DNA of 64,000 nt from Actinostola sp. cb2023 (taxonomy: Eukaryota > Cnidaria > Anthozoa > Actiniaria > Actinostolidae). Every line of letters begins with the position of its first letter. The stretch's first letter is position 1. The stretch spans positions 341,001-405,000 of the forward strand of contig JAUJYZ010001583.1 in the NCBI GenBank assembly GCA_033675265.1. Direction: 5' to 3'. Made by a program: the position numbers and the translations under genes. The notes beneath the pieces are model-generated. The model made no database searches. It was not told where the DNA came from and was given only the letters and a program-made list of their open reading frames with translations. Shown piece after piece: positions 23,230 to 36,589 of the stretch.

Positions 23230-26200
23230 CATCATTATACCTTTACGTCATACCGTAGGTACATTATGCCATACCTTAGGTCCATTATGTCAAAACGTAG
23301 GTACGTTATATCAAACCCGAGGTCCATTATGTCAAACCCAAGGTCCATTATATCAAACCGTAGGTCCGTTATATCAAACCCGAGGACCATTACATGTATG
23401 TAACACCCGAGGTCCATTATATCAAACCGTATGTCCATTATGTCAAACCGTAGGTCCATTATATCAAACCCAAGGTCCATTATGTTAAACCGTAGGTCCA
23501 TTATGTTAAACTCGAGGTCCAATATGTCAAACCGTAGGTCCATTATGTCAAACCGTAGGTCCATTATGTCAAACCGTAGGTCCATTATATCAAACCGTAC
23601 GTCCATTATATCAAACCCGAGATCCATTATGTCAAACCGTAGGTCCATTATGTTAAACCCGAGGTCCATTATGTCAAACCGTACATGTAGGTCCATTATG
23701 TTAAACCCGAGGTCCATTATGTCAAACCGTACATGTAGGTCCATTATATTAAACCCGAGGTCCATTATGTCAAACCATACATGCAGGTCCATTATGTTAA
23801 ACCGGAGGTCCATTTTGTCAAACCGTAGGTCCATTATGTTAAACCCGAGGTCCATTATGTCAAACCGTACATGTAGGTCCATTATATTAAACCCGAGGTC
23901 CATTATGTCAAACCGTACATGTAGGTCCATTATGTTAAACCAGAGGTCCATTATGTCAAACCGTACATGTAGGTCCATTATGTTAAACCCGAGGTCCATT
24001 ATGTCAAGCCGTACATGTAGGTCCATTATATTAAACCCGAGGTCCATTATGTCAAACCGTACATGTAGGTCCATTATATTAAACCGGAGGTCCATTTTGT
24101 CAAACCGTAGGTCCATTATGTTAAATCCGAGGTCCATTATGTCAAACCGGACACGTAAGTCCATTATGTTAAACCCGAGGTCCATTATGTCAAACCGTAC
24201 ATGTAGGTCCATTATACTAAACCCGAGGTCCATTATCTCAAACCGTGCATGTAGGTCCATTATACTAAACCCGAGGTCCATTATGTCAAACCGTACATGT
24301 AGGTCCATTATAGTAAACCCGAGGTCCATTATGTCAAATCGTACATGTAGGTCCATTATGTTAAACCCGAGGTCCATTATGTCAAACCGTACATGTAGGT
24401 CCATTATACTAAACTTGAGGTCCATTATGTCAAACCGTGCATGTAGGTCCATTATACTAAACCCGAGGTCCATTATGTCAAACCGTGCATGTAGGTCCAT
24501 TACGTTAAACCGGAGGTCCATTATGTCAAACCGTAGGTCCATTATGTTAAACCCATGGTCCATTATGTCAAACCGTAGGTCTATTATGTTAAACCCGAGG
24601 TCCATTATGTCAAACCGTAGGTCCATTATGTTAAACCCGAGGTCCATTATGTCAAACCGTGCATGTAGGTCCATTACGTTAAACCCGAGGTCCATTATGT
24701 CAAACCGTACGTCCATTATATTAAACCCGAGGTCCATTATGTCAAACCGTACATGTAGGTCCATTATACTAAACCGTAGGTCCATTATGTCAAACCGTAG
24801 GTCCATTATGTCAAACCGTAGGTCCATTATATCAAACCGTACGTCCATTATATCAAACCCGAGATCCATTATGTCAAACCGTAGGTCCATTATGTTAAAC
24901 CCGAGGTCCATTATGTCAAACCGTACATGTAGGTCCATTATGTTAAACCCGAGGTCCATTATGTCAAACCGTACATGTAGGTCCATTATATTAAACCCGA
25001 GGTCCATTATGTCAAACCATACATGCAGGTCCATTATGTTAAACCGGAGGTCCATTTTGTCAAACCGTAGGTCCATTATGTTAAACCCGAGGTCCATTAT
25101 GTCAAACCGTACATGTAGGTCCATTATATTAAACCCGAGGTCCATTATGTCAAACCGTACATGTAGGTCCATTATGTTAAACCAGAGGTCCATTATGTCA
25201 AACCGTACATGTAGGTCCATTATGTTAAACCCGAGGTCCATTATGTCAAGCCGTACATGTAGGTCCATTATATTAAACCCGAGGTCCATTATGTCAAACC
25301 GTACATGTAGGTCCATTATATTAAACCGGAGGTCCATTTTGTCAAACCGTAGGTCCATTATGTTAAATCCGAGGTCCATTATGTCAAACCGGACACGTAG
25401 TCCATTATGTTAAACCCGAGGTCCATTATGTCAAACCGTACATGTAGGTCCATTATACTAAACCCGAGGTCCATTATCTCAAACCGTGCATGTAGGTCCA
25501 TTATACTAAACCCGAGGTCCATTATGTCAAACCGTACATGTAGGTCCATTATAGTAAACCCGAGGTCCATTATGTCAAATCGTACATGTAGGTCCATTAT
25601 GTTAAACCCGAGGTCCATTATGTCAAACCGTACATGTAGGTCCATTATACTAAACTTGAGGTCCATTATGTCAAACCGTGCATGTAGGTCCATTATACTA
25701 AACCCGAGGTCCATTATGTCAAACCGTGCATGTAGGTCCATTACGTTAAACCGGAGGTCCATTATGTCAAACCGTAGGTCCATTATGTTAAACCCGAGGT
25801 CCATTATGTCAAACCGTAGGTCTATTATGTTAAACCCGAGGTCCATTATGTCAAACCGTAGGTCCATTATGTTAAACCCGAGGTCCATTATGTCAAACCG
25901 TGCATGTAGGTTCATTACGTTAAACCCGAGGTCCATTATGTCAAACCGTACGTCCATTATATTAAACCCGAGGTCCATTATGTCAAACCGTACATGTAGG
26001 TCCATTATACTAAACCCGAGGTCCATTATGTCAAACCGTACATGTAGGTCCATTACGTTAAACCGGAGGTCCATTATGTCAAAAACCGTAGGTCCATTAT
26101 GTTAAACCCGAGGTCCATTATGTCAAACCGTAGGTCCATTATGTTAACCCGAGGTCCATTATGTCAAACCGTGCATGTAGGTCCATTACGTTAAACCGGA

Positions 26201-28725
26201 GGTCCATTATGTCAAACCGTAGGTCCATTATGTTAAACCCGAGGTCCATTTTGTCAAACCGTAGGTCCATTATGTTAAACCCGAGGTCCATTATGTCAAA
26301 CCGTACATGTAGGTCCATTATATTAAACCCGAGGTCCATTATGTCAAACCGTACATGTAGGTCCATTATGTTAAACCAGAGGTCCATTATGTCAAACCGT
26401 ACATGTAGGTCCATTATGTTAAACCCGAGGTCCATTATGTCAAGCCGTACATGTAGGTCCATTATATTAAACCCGAGGTCCATTATGTCAAACCGTACAT
26501 GTAGGTCCATTATATTAAACCGGAGGTCCATTTTGTCAAACCGTAGGTCCATTATGTTAAATCCGAGGTCCATTATGTCAAACCGGACACGTAAGTCCAT
26601 TATGTTAAACCCGAGGTCCATTATGTCAAACCGTACATGTAGGTCCATTATACTAAACCCGAGGTCCATTATCTCAAACCGTGCATGTAGGTCCATTATA
26701 CTAAACCCGAGGTCCATTATGTCAAACCGTACATGTAGGTCCATTATAGTAAACCCGAGGTCCATTATGTCAAATCGTACATGTAGGTCCATTATGTTAA
26801 ACCCGAGGTCCATTATGTCAAACCGTACATGTAGGTCCATTATACTAAACTTGAGGTCCATTATGTCAAACCGTGCATGTAGGTCCATTATACTAAACCC
26901 GAGGTCCATTATGTCAAACCGTGCATGTAGGTCCATTACGTTAAACCGGAGGTCCATTATGTCAAACCGTAGGTCCATTATGTTAAACCGAGGTCCATTA
27001 TGTCAAACCGTAGGTCTATTATGTTAAACCCGAGGTCCATTATGTCAAACCGTAGGTCCATTATGTTAAACCCGAGGTCCATTATGTCAAACCGTGCATG
27101 TAGGTCCATTACGTTAAACCCGAGGTCCATTATGTCAAACCGTACGTCCATTATATTAAACCCGAGGTCCATTATGTCAAACCGTACATGTAGGTCCATT
27201 ATACTAAACCCGAGGTCCATTATGTCAAACCGTACATGTAGGTCCATTACGTTAAACCGGAGGTCCATTATGTCAAACCGTAGGTCCATTATGTTAAACC
27301 CGAGGTCCATTATGTCAAACCGTAGGTCCATTATGTTAACCCGAGGTCCAGGTCCAGTATGTCAAACCGTGCATGTAGGTCCATTACGTTTAAACCGGAG
27401 GTCCATTATGTCAAACCGTAGGTCCATTATGTTAAACCCGAGGTCCATTATGTCAAACCGTAGGTCCATTATGTTAACCCGAGGTCCATTATGTCAAACC
27501 GTGCATGTAGGTCCATTACGTTAAACCGGAGGTCCATTATGTCAAACCGTAGGTCCATTATATTAAACCCGAGGTCCATTATGTCAAACCGTACATGTAG
27601 GTCCATTATGTTAAACCAGAGGTCCATTATGTCAAACCGTACATGTAGGTCCATTATGTTAAACCCGAGGTCCATTATGTCAAACCGTGCATGTAGGTCC
27701 ATTACGTTAAACCGGAGGTCCATTATGTCAAACCGTAGGTCCATTATATTAAACCCGAGGTCCATTATGTCAAACCGTACATGTAGGTCCATTATGTCAA
27801 ACCGTACATGTAGGTCCATTATACTAAACCCGAGGTCCATTATGTCAAACCGTGCATGTAGGTCCATTATACTAAACCCGAGGTCCATTATGTCAAACCG
27901 TGCATGTAGGTCCATTATACTAAACTTGAGGTCCATTATGTCAAACCGTAGGTCCATTATGTTAAACCCGAGGTCCATTATGTCAAACCGTAGGTCCATT
28001 ATCTTAAACCCGAGGTCCATTATGTCAAACCGTGCATGTAGGTCCATTACGTTAAACCGGAGGTCCATTATGTCAAACCGTAGGTCCATTATATTAAACC
28101 CGAGGTCCATTATGTCAAACCGTACATGTAGGTCCATTATGTTAACCCAGAGGTCCATTATGTCAAACCGTACATGTAGGTCCATTATACTAAACTTGAG
28201 GTCCATTATGTCAAACCGTGCATGTAGGTCCATTATACTAAACCCGAGGTCCATTATGTCAAACCGTGCATGTAGGTCCATTATACTAAACCCGAGGTCC
28301 ATTATGTCAAACCGTACATGTAGGTCCATTATACTAAACCAAAGGTCCATTATGTCAAACCGTGCATGTAGGTCCATTACGTTAAACCGGAGGTCCATTA
28401 TGTCAAACCGTAGGTCCATTATGTTAAACCCGAGGTCCATTATGTCAAACCGTAGGTCTATTATGTTAAACCCGAGGTCCATTATGTCAAAACGTACACG
28501 TAGGTCCATTATGTTAAACCCGAGGTCCATTATGTCAAACCGTGCATGTAGGTCCATTACGTTAAACCGGAGGTCCATTATGTCAAACCGTACGTCCATT
28601 ATATTAAACCCGAGGTCCATTATGTCAAACCGTACATGTAGGTCCATTATACTAAACGCGAGGTCCATTATGTCAAACCGTAGGTCCATTATGTTAAACC
28701 CGAGGTCCATTATGTCAAACCGTAG
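23230..28725. repeat. 21/27-bp satellite array, 5.5 kb
   Basis: Units alternate between GTCCATTATGTCAAACCGTAG (21 bp), a 27-bp form with an extra CATGTA palindromic half, and GTCCATTATGTTAAACCCGAG (21 bp). Because every unit length is a multiple of three, one frame on each strand stays open for hundreds of codons, producing repetitive ORFs that I do not regard as genes. A distinctive variant (CCGGACACGTAAGTCC or a 1-bp shorter form) recurs at 24149, 25391 and 26585, giving a higher-order period of about 1.2 kb. Confidence 0.95.
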
Positions 28726-29700
28726 TGGATGGACACAGGGCTTCTGGGTCACGTGTTGACATGTAATAGTTAAACGTTGTGTGTCTCGAGCATGTTGTTG
28801 ACAGAAAGGACTTGTTATCATTAAACAACATTGAAATGTAGGGAAAAAAGTGTATTTTCGTTGTGGAATCTCTCCAAAATTCGTTGCTCCTTCGAGCAGG
28901 ATCAATCATCTAATACTAACCGAATCAACAAGTTGGTATCGTCAAATATACATTTTCTTCTTAATTATTTATATAGCGCACTCTCCAGAATTGCCCAAAT
29001 GCGCTGTACATATATATACAATTCAAAAGTCTAAAAACTAAGTATGAGAAAGAATAGTGAACAACTAAAGCTCGTCGATGGTCGAAAACAACGTCGATGA
29101 CTGAAGACGTGCCATTTCAAGTACCATTCATATCACCGTTGCACTCGTCCTTCGATGTAACTCCAGATGATCCAGTGAGTCAAGTCGGTAGTGACGAGGG
29201 TCAACCACAATCTTAATTTACAGTTGTATACGTCTAGTAGATCAAGCGTTTCGTCAAAGAAACGTACACAAGCGCTCTTGAAAGAGGCACAAGCCAGCCC
29301 CCCCCCCCCCCCCCCCCCCCGGGTTAGTACACCATTTTAATTGGTACATGTGTGTGTGCCACCCTCACAGCGCTGAAACATCAAACTTACAAGGTAACAA
29401 ATAATGTTGGCAATGTACACTGAAACAGGGTGATAAGCTAGTAAACAGGGTATGAAAATTGATGCATTGAAACATTGTCAGAGTTCAGGCTCAGTGACAC
29501 ACCTCCACGCGAAACGCAAATGGTTAATGTATGACCACCTAAATGTATTTGCATACTTTCGTCTCGGCCATTGTCCAGTCAGCTTTGCAGGATTGTCTTA
29601 TCTTATATCTGATCTAACCACTAATTGGAGGATGGCGAGACAAAAGTATGTGAATACATTAAAGGCGGTCATAGTCGAGAGCTTCACGCTGTAATAATTA
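28726..29700. other. Spacer after the satellite, with a SINE-like tail and a C run
   Basis: At about 28970-29030, TTATTTATATAGCGCACTCTCC...CAAATGCGCTGTACATATATA resembles the 3' tail of a retroposon also seen at 49.75 and 57.92 kb. A run of 23 C lies at 29298-29320, followed by a weak match to the G-run MITE of 11.2 kb. I see no gene. Confidence 0.5.
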
Positions 29701-30092
29701 TTAGTTTAAATTTGACACGGTTTTCTTTGTTATTCATAGGGCTTTATCTCCGGTATTGACCGGTTGAACAATAGAATTGAATTGAATTGCTCATTATGAA
29801 TTCACCGGGATGTATCCATATACAGCCCTGGGTTGTATATGAATACATCCCGGTGAATTCATAATGAGCACTGAAATGCTATTCTTCATGCTATTCATAT
29901 AGTATTCATGCTAAATAACACTCCAAAAAATACCAGAAAATGCCTCAGATTGCTTCATGCGAAAACCTTGTCAAATTTAAACTAAGTCAGATAAATACCA
30001 CGAACGTCGGCAATAAGCCTATAAATCCCTCGGCCCTACGGCCCTCGGGATTTATATGACTTATTGCCTCCGTTCTCGGTATTTATCTCTTA
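29701..30092. mobile_element. 392-bp composite foldback element, copy 1
   Basis: The left module (29701-29985) has inverted ends TTAGTTTAAATTTGACA and TGTCAAATTTAAACTAA, and an internal near-perfect hairpin with arms of about 37 bp around GCCCTGGGT. The right module is a second hairpin beginning AGATAAATACC and ending GGTATTTATCTCTTA. The same two-module unit of exactly 392 bp occurs at 34161 and 44849, so the modules move together. Confidence 0.85.
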
Positions 30093-32049
30093 CAAACGGG
30101 TCAAATAGTTCGCTCTTGTTAATGTTTATGTTGGTGACCATGCGTCTTTCATTACTGATGAACCGGCTTCATTTCAGAACGCAATTGCACCAGGGCACGA
30201 GTGAACGCTCAATGAGCGTTTTGTTGAACTAAATATAGATATCTTATAGTGCGATTAAAACAGTGTTTGATTCCTCATCGTTGCTGACTCGAGCTCGATA
30301 GGACATGCTTTCCTTGCAATTTCAGTACGGCTGCGATTTCACAAACTCGGCGAGTCATGAATGACAATGACATAGTTTATCTGTTACCATAAATATATCC
30401 ATACAAATACAAATACCGTATACATAAACTAGACATCGCAGAGTGATTAAATAATGTTTGGATGAAGTGTAAATATGGATTTACCTCGACGGTTATCGGT
30501 CGGCTGAAAACCTTACAACTGTTCTCTTCACCGCCGACTGCGTGTATCAACTCACTTCGATTCGGTTTTTTTTAAGTTCTAAAGATCTCTAAACCCTTTG
30601 CAGTACTAGTACTGGATTGATAAATCCATCGGCTCTATGAATTATTGTGGTTATTTTGAAAACAAGACGACACTGATAAACTTCCTCCAACAAGGTTTGT
30701 GAATTCAGACTCGCCCAGTCTCGTATTGATAACTGGTCATGTTGTTAGAGCCTTCGGTGATTATCTTAGCGGCCGGCACAGGGCGCATGCGCTGTAGAAC
30801 CCAATTAGTGATTTGGGGTCAACGAAGAACGGAGCTCATTTTTAGAGTCGGAGTTTCCACAGGAAGCCCGACTAATAATGAGATTCAAGGAGTTTTAACA
30901 GCTGATTGAAACCAAGCAATTGAACTTCTGGAGCATCATTAGATTTAGCAACACAGGCATGCTGGAGAAACCTGGATGAGTAAGCTGGTGGATGGAGGAA
31001 ATAGACTAGAAAATCTAGGGATTCGACTCTACAGTATAAATAATGATAATAAGCTTAATATAAGCTTTAGTTTAATAAGCTTAATCAACTTTCAGTCTCA
31101 CTCTCAGTCTCCATTACAATAAACTTATTGTTCAATTTCAATTTCAAGCACATTTTCAACAAGTACAAAACAACGAACTATGTCAAATGATGTGAAACAC
31201 ATTTTAAAACGTTTATATCTATATAAAGCTTACTATTGAGTATTGTAAAATCCTAGACGATCTGCAGACTGCACTCGAATTCGAAAATTCATCACAATCT
31301 GTGGCTCTTCTTCTGCCTCTCCATCATCGTCTTGGTGTCTATTTGGCTCATATTAGTATAGCTCTACACTTTACTGCACTTATTTTCTCCCTTCATCTAA
31401 TTCCTCTTCAATAAAACATCTAGTAAAACTTCTGACATCCGCTCCTGCTTGTCCGCCATTTAGTGTTCAAAGAATGACTCCCTGTTGTGACGTCACAACA
31501 GGGCGTCCTTCTTTCGGGGTGTGTTCGGAGATTGTTCGGTTTTCTGTCTTTAACGTTAAATTTGAACGATTTCCCGAAAGTTTTGAGAAAAATCAACAAC
31601 GAAGTGATATTTAGCACACTTTCAACTGTTTATTCCGTTTGCTTTAAAAAAATTCACGTTTTGGGTTCAAGTCCCCCTTTAAGAGACTACCTATTTTGAA
31701 AGAAGAAAAGGCTATAACAATATCTATGTTATTGCAATAGTATTTAGAGAGGCGTCGAACATGTTTCTGAGCAATGCTAGAGTCTAAATGACCTATGTAT
31801 GGTAATTTGAAATGAAAAGTACTAGTGTTGGTTTTAGGCGCTTGTTCAATGGCCTAAAGTTTTTCCAAAATTTGCGTTGCCAAACTCGGGATGCGGCTTA
31901 TCTGCGAGTGCGGCTTATACGCCAGTGAATACGGTACTAAGATTTGTGACACAATGGTTGATAATACTTTCTATAAGCGCAAGTCAAGCATGTTAACCTC
32001 AAAATACTTGTATAATTCCCATGGGTCACCATCACTTTTCTATTTCGAG
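30093..32049. other. Spacer between satellite arrays
   Basis: No supported gene. Visible items: a short palindrome CCCTGTTGTGACGTCACAACAGGG (about 31481-31504), and a MITE end of the type GCGGCTTATACGCCAGTGAATACGGTA at 31910-31936. Both look like fragments of dispersed repeats. Confidence 0.5.
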
Positions 32050-34130
32050 AATGTACATGTAGGTCCATTATGTCAAACCGTTATGCCATTATGTCAAACT
32101 GTCATGCCATTATGTCAAACCGTCATGCCATTATCTCAAACCGTCATGCCATTATGTCAAACCGTCATGCCATTATGTCAAACTGTCATGAATGCCATTA
32201 TGTGAAACCATACATGTAGGTCCATTATGTCAAATCGTGAGATGTCACATTATGTCAAACTTTCATGCCATTATGTCAAACTGTCAAACTGTCATGCCAT
32301 TACATTTGTACGTCAAATCTTAGGTCCATTATATCAAACCTGGGTACCATTATGTCAAACTGTAGCTCCATTATGTCAAACCGTCAATACATCATGTCAA
32401 ACCGTAGGTCCATTACGTCAAACCGTGATGACATTATGTCAAACCATAGGTCCATCACGTCAAACTGTCATGCCATTACATTTGTACGTCAAATTGTGGG
32501 TCCATTATATCAAACCTGGGTACCATCACAATGTATGTCAAACTGTAGGTCCATTACAATGTACAATGTATGTCAAACCGTCATGACATCATGTCAAACC
32601 GTAGGTCCATTACGTCAAACCGTGATGACATTATGTCAAACCATAGATCCATCACGTCAAACCGTGATGACATTATGTCAAACTGTAGGTCCATTACGTC
32701 AAACCGTGATGACATTATGTCAAACCATAGGTCCATCACGTCAAACCGTGATGACATTATGTCAAACCGTAGGTCCATTACGTCAAACCGTGATGACATT
32801 ATGTCAAACCATAGGTCCATCACGTCAAACCGTGATGACATTATGTTAAATCGTAGGTCCATTATATCAAACCTGGGTACCATTATTACAAATCGTAGGT
32901 CCATTAATTATGTCAAACCGTCATCAGGATGACATCATGTCAAACCGTAGGTCCATTATGTCAAACCGTGATGACATTATGTCAAACCTTAGGTCCATTA
33001 CGTCAAACCCATTATGTCAAAACCGTCCATCACGTCAAACCGTGATGACATTATGTCAAATCGTAGGTCCATTATTCAAACCTGGGTCAAAACAAATAGG
33101 TCCATTAATTATGTCAAACCGTCATCACATCGTCAAACCGTGTCCATGTCAAACCGTGATGACATTATGTCAAACCATAGAATCGTACCGTGTGACCAAA
33201 CTGTAGGTCCATTATCAAACCGTGATGGTAGGTCCATCACGTCAAACCGTGATGACATTATGTCAAATCGTAGGTCAAACCGTGATGACATTATGTCAAA
33301 CCATAGGTCCATCACGTCAAACCGTTGACATTATGTTAAATCGTAGGTGTATATCAAACCTGGGTACCATTATTACAAATCGTCATTAATTATGTCAAAC
33401 CGTCATCAGGATGACATCATGTCAAACCGTAGGTCCATTATGTCAAACCGTGATGACATTATGTCAAACCTTAGGTCCATTACGTCAAACCGTGATGACA
33501 TTATGTCAAACCATAGGTCCATCACGTCAAACCGTGATGACATTATGTCAAATCGTAGGTCCATTATATCAAACCTGGGTACCAATATGACAAATCGTAG
33601 GTCCATTAATTATGTCAAACCGTCATCAGGATGACATCATGTCAAACCGTAGGTCCATTATGTCAAACCGTGATGACATTATGTCAAACCTTAGGTCCAT
33701 TACGTAAAACCGTGATGGCATTATGTCAAACCATACATGTAGGTCCATTATATCAAACCCGGGGTCCATTACATGTACATGTATGTCAAACCTTACATGT
33801 AGGTCCATTATGTCAAACTGTCATGCCATTATGTCAAACCGTCATGCCATTATGTCAATCCACAGGTTCATTATGTCAAACTGTAGGTCCATTATGCCAA
33901 ACCGTCATGCCATTACATAATGTATGTCATTGAACCATACGTCCATTATACATTATACACAGCTTACATGTACAAGTACATCTGTATGTGGTACATTATG
34001 CCAAACCATCATGACATCATGTACGTCAACCGTAGGTCCATTAATTACACCAAACCATACACTGTTATCTGTACAATGTAGGTCCATTATAAAAAAAACG
34101 TCATGCCATTATGTCAAACCGTAGGCCGTC
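32050..34130. repeat. Second, diverged block of the ATGTCAAACCGT satellite
   Basis: Units are variants of the 23-28 kb satellite in which CATGCCATT or GATGACATT replaces part of the AGGTCCATT word. Spacing is less regular than in the first array. Its right edge runs straight into a truncated MITE at 34131. The ORFs here are repeat artefacts. Confidence 0.92.
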
Positions 34131-34733
34131 CATTATGAGATACAAAGTGCGAAACATCACTTAGTTTAAATTGGACACGGTTTTCTTTGTTATTCATAGG
34201 GCTTTATCTCCGGTATTGACCGGTTGAACAATAGAATTGAATTGAATTGCTCATTATGAATTCAACGGGATGTATCCATATACAGCCCTGGGTTGTATAT
34301 GAATACATCCTGGTGAATTCATAATGAGCACTGAAATGCTATTCTTCATGCTATTCATATAGTATTCATGCTAAATAACACTCCAAAAAATACCAGAAAA
34401 TGCCTCAGATTGCTTCGTGCGAAAACCTTGTCAAATTTAAACTAAGTCAGATAAATACCTCGAACGTCGGCAATAAGCCTATAAATCCCTCGGCCCTACG
34501 GCCCTCGGGATTTATATGGCTTATTGCCTCCGTTCTCGGTATTTATCTCTTACTTATTTTCTTCTAATATATCAGAATCATCAATTTTAGATTAGTAACA
34601 CAATAATTTTCAGCACTATTTTGTGCTTAAGCAATTGTATTTTAGCATGTCTAACATTTTGCATTTCATTAGATATTTGTATATTAATTTTGTATAAATG
34701 TATACTACAACGGCGTTTCTGCAATTTAGTGTA
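34131..34733. mobile_element. MITE copy 2 (13.46-kb family), split by another element
   Basis: 34131-34163 matches the interior of the 13464-13739 MITE (ATGAGATACAAAGTGCGAAACATC). The match resumes after the 392-bp insertion (CTTCTAATATATCAGAATC...) and runs to the terminal CTGCAATTTAGTGTA. The left terminus is lost at the satellite boundary. Confidence 0.8.
34161..34552. mobile_element. 392-bp composite foldback element, copy 2
   Basis: Inserted in the MITE above. Comparison with the uninterrupted MITE at 13556 gives the pre-insertion site CATCRCTTATTTCTTC and a candidate CTTA/ACTTA duplication. Nearly identical to the copies at 29701 and 44849. Confidence 0.88.
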
Positions 34734-34955
34734 TACACCTATTTCAAAAAACGTTGGCATCTGAAATCTGAATCTGAATCTGATATCATATTATTATTAT
34801 ATACGAGTTGTGATCTATCTTGTAATTACTGGAATATGCCTACACGACCTTTAGGCAAAGACCTGCGTTGGCGAATAGTGTGACTACGAGTGTGTTTAGG
34901 TCACAGATTCAGATTTCAGATTCAGATGCCAACGTTTTTTGAAATAGGTGTATAC
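34731..34955. mobile_element. Hairpin MITE
   Basis: GTATACACCTATTTCAAAAA-ACGTTGGCATCTGAAATCTG at the left is repeated inverted at 34897-34955, giving about 50-bp arms around a short loop. It abuts the terminus of the preceding MITE. Confidence 0.8.
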
Positions 34956-36569
34956 AATGTATATATAATGGTATTTTAGTTCAGAATCCCCCTCCATAAC
35001 ATTCAACTTACATTGTTGTATTGTGTGGGCCACTTGTGTTCTCCTGTTACCTTGTTGTAGATAAACAAAGTCTCTCCAGACTTACATTGGTATTCTGTCC
35101 ATTCAGTATCCATTTTGGTGGACTAGTTTAAATACTAGATTAACGAAATGGAGAATTAGAGCTTTTGCCTGACGATCATAAGCTTAAACTTTACGTAAAC
35201 TGTATCTTTCTCGATCAGACAGACCGAAAACAATCACCCACCAAACCTACCTTGACTACTTCTTCATTATTGAAAACAAAGCCTGAGAAACGTTAAACTG
35301 TACACGTAAGACCGTAGTAACTATGAATGATGTCAAAGGTGGGATAACAAGATATTTAGAGTGAGTAATCACTGATGCTCGAACTTCAAACTTCGTTCGA
35401 CTCACAGAAAACAGCAGGCGTCACTGGACAGTGGACTGGAACGAGCCTCGTTTGGATGAAACGAAAATATGAAATATTTATCATAAATTTTCGATAAAAG
35501 ACCATAAAACAACATTGATAATGCGTTGATAATAAAGCTTTACATGAAATGAAAATGTAGGTTTTTCTTTACAACGAAAGATACTGATATAAAATACTGA
35601 AAGGTGTGTATATACGAAATACAAATACTGCCAGCACACTTGTTTACAGCACAGGAAGCCCAAACGTAGAATCAGTGGACCGTGCCATATCCGTTGGATT
35701 TTCGAATGGTCAAAGCTCTTGGAAAGACTTCAAAGGATATGAGATTCTCAAAAATGTCTTCACAACAGTAGTCTGATAATAAGAGAACACTTTGGTGTAG
35801 AAATCTGAGCAAGAAATTGTGTTTTTGAGTGGTTTTGAGCGTTTCGAACATTTCACTAGTTTCGAACATGCATACAGTCGAACCTCCAGTAAGCGATCAC
35901 CCAAAATGTTGAGCCATGTAGTCGCTTACGAGAGGTAGTCGCTTACGAGAGGTTCCAACTATAGTGATTTGACTTTGAACTGAACTTTTGGAATTTTGGA
36001 AAACTGGTCGCTTAGGAGAGGTGGTTGCTTTCGAGAGTGGATGCATCCGGAGGTTCAACTGTATAATTACTCGGGCACTTCCGGATGACCGATTTTAATC
36101 AACGTGTATGGATCCTCACAGACTGCCGTCACGCCGTGCGGTTGCTTTACCAATTGTTTATTATTATTAAACCCGTTTAAAAGGTATCGGTCGACAATAA
36201 ATTGAAACACATTTCTGAGAAATGTAATGATTGAAAATGTTTTTTTTCCACGTTTGAAGATTCAGAAGGAAAAGGATCGAATCGTAAAAATCGCAAATTC
36301 AACTCCCCTTTCCTGAAAACTGGTATTTTAAGGGTGCTCTCGCGACAATGCTAAAAAATATCAGTCTCGAATCACGGTTGCCAAGCCAACAATAAACGGT
36401 GACTACAGTTACTGTAGTCAATTATTTTTGTACTTATTCTTTAGGTTTTCCGACGGTCATCCCCACCTTTTTTACCCCGAAAACAGTATCTAAATGATCT
36501 AAATCCATTTTTTAAAGTCATGACACGCCGTATAAGTTAAGGAAATCAGACTTAGCTTCGTATTACCAC
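34956..36569. other. Spacer with repeat fragments, no gene seen
   Basis: Contains the diverged inverted partner of 3540-3725 (35655-35850) and one pogo-like MITE, annotated separately. No coding signal was found in the remainder. Confidence 0.5.
35875..36061. mobile_element. Pogo-like MITE (187 bp)
   Basis: TA flanks CAGTCGAACCTCCAGTAAGCG at the left and CCGGAGGTTCAACTG at the right. Internally GTCGCTTACGAGAGGT is repeated twice. It belongs with the pogo-like MITEs at 10.5, 18.7 and 19.0 kb. Confidence 0.85.
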
Positions 36570-36589
36570 AGCTTTAATACAGTAACATA

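Noticed and set aside
23235..28905. Long ORFs on both strands (up to 714 codons) reading MDLGFNIMDL... or SIMSNRR...
   Set aside because: They are frames through a 21/27-bp satellite on both strands at once, with no start context, splice sites or non-repetitive coding sequence.
23230..34130. CRISPR-like array
   Set aside because: Units are contiguous variants with no unique spacers, and the context is an intron-bearing animal genome.
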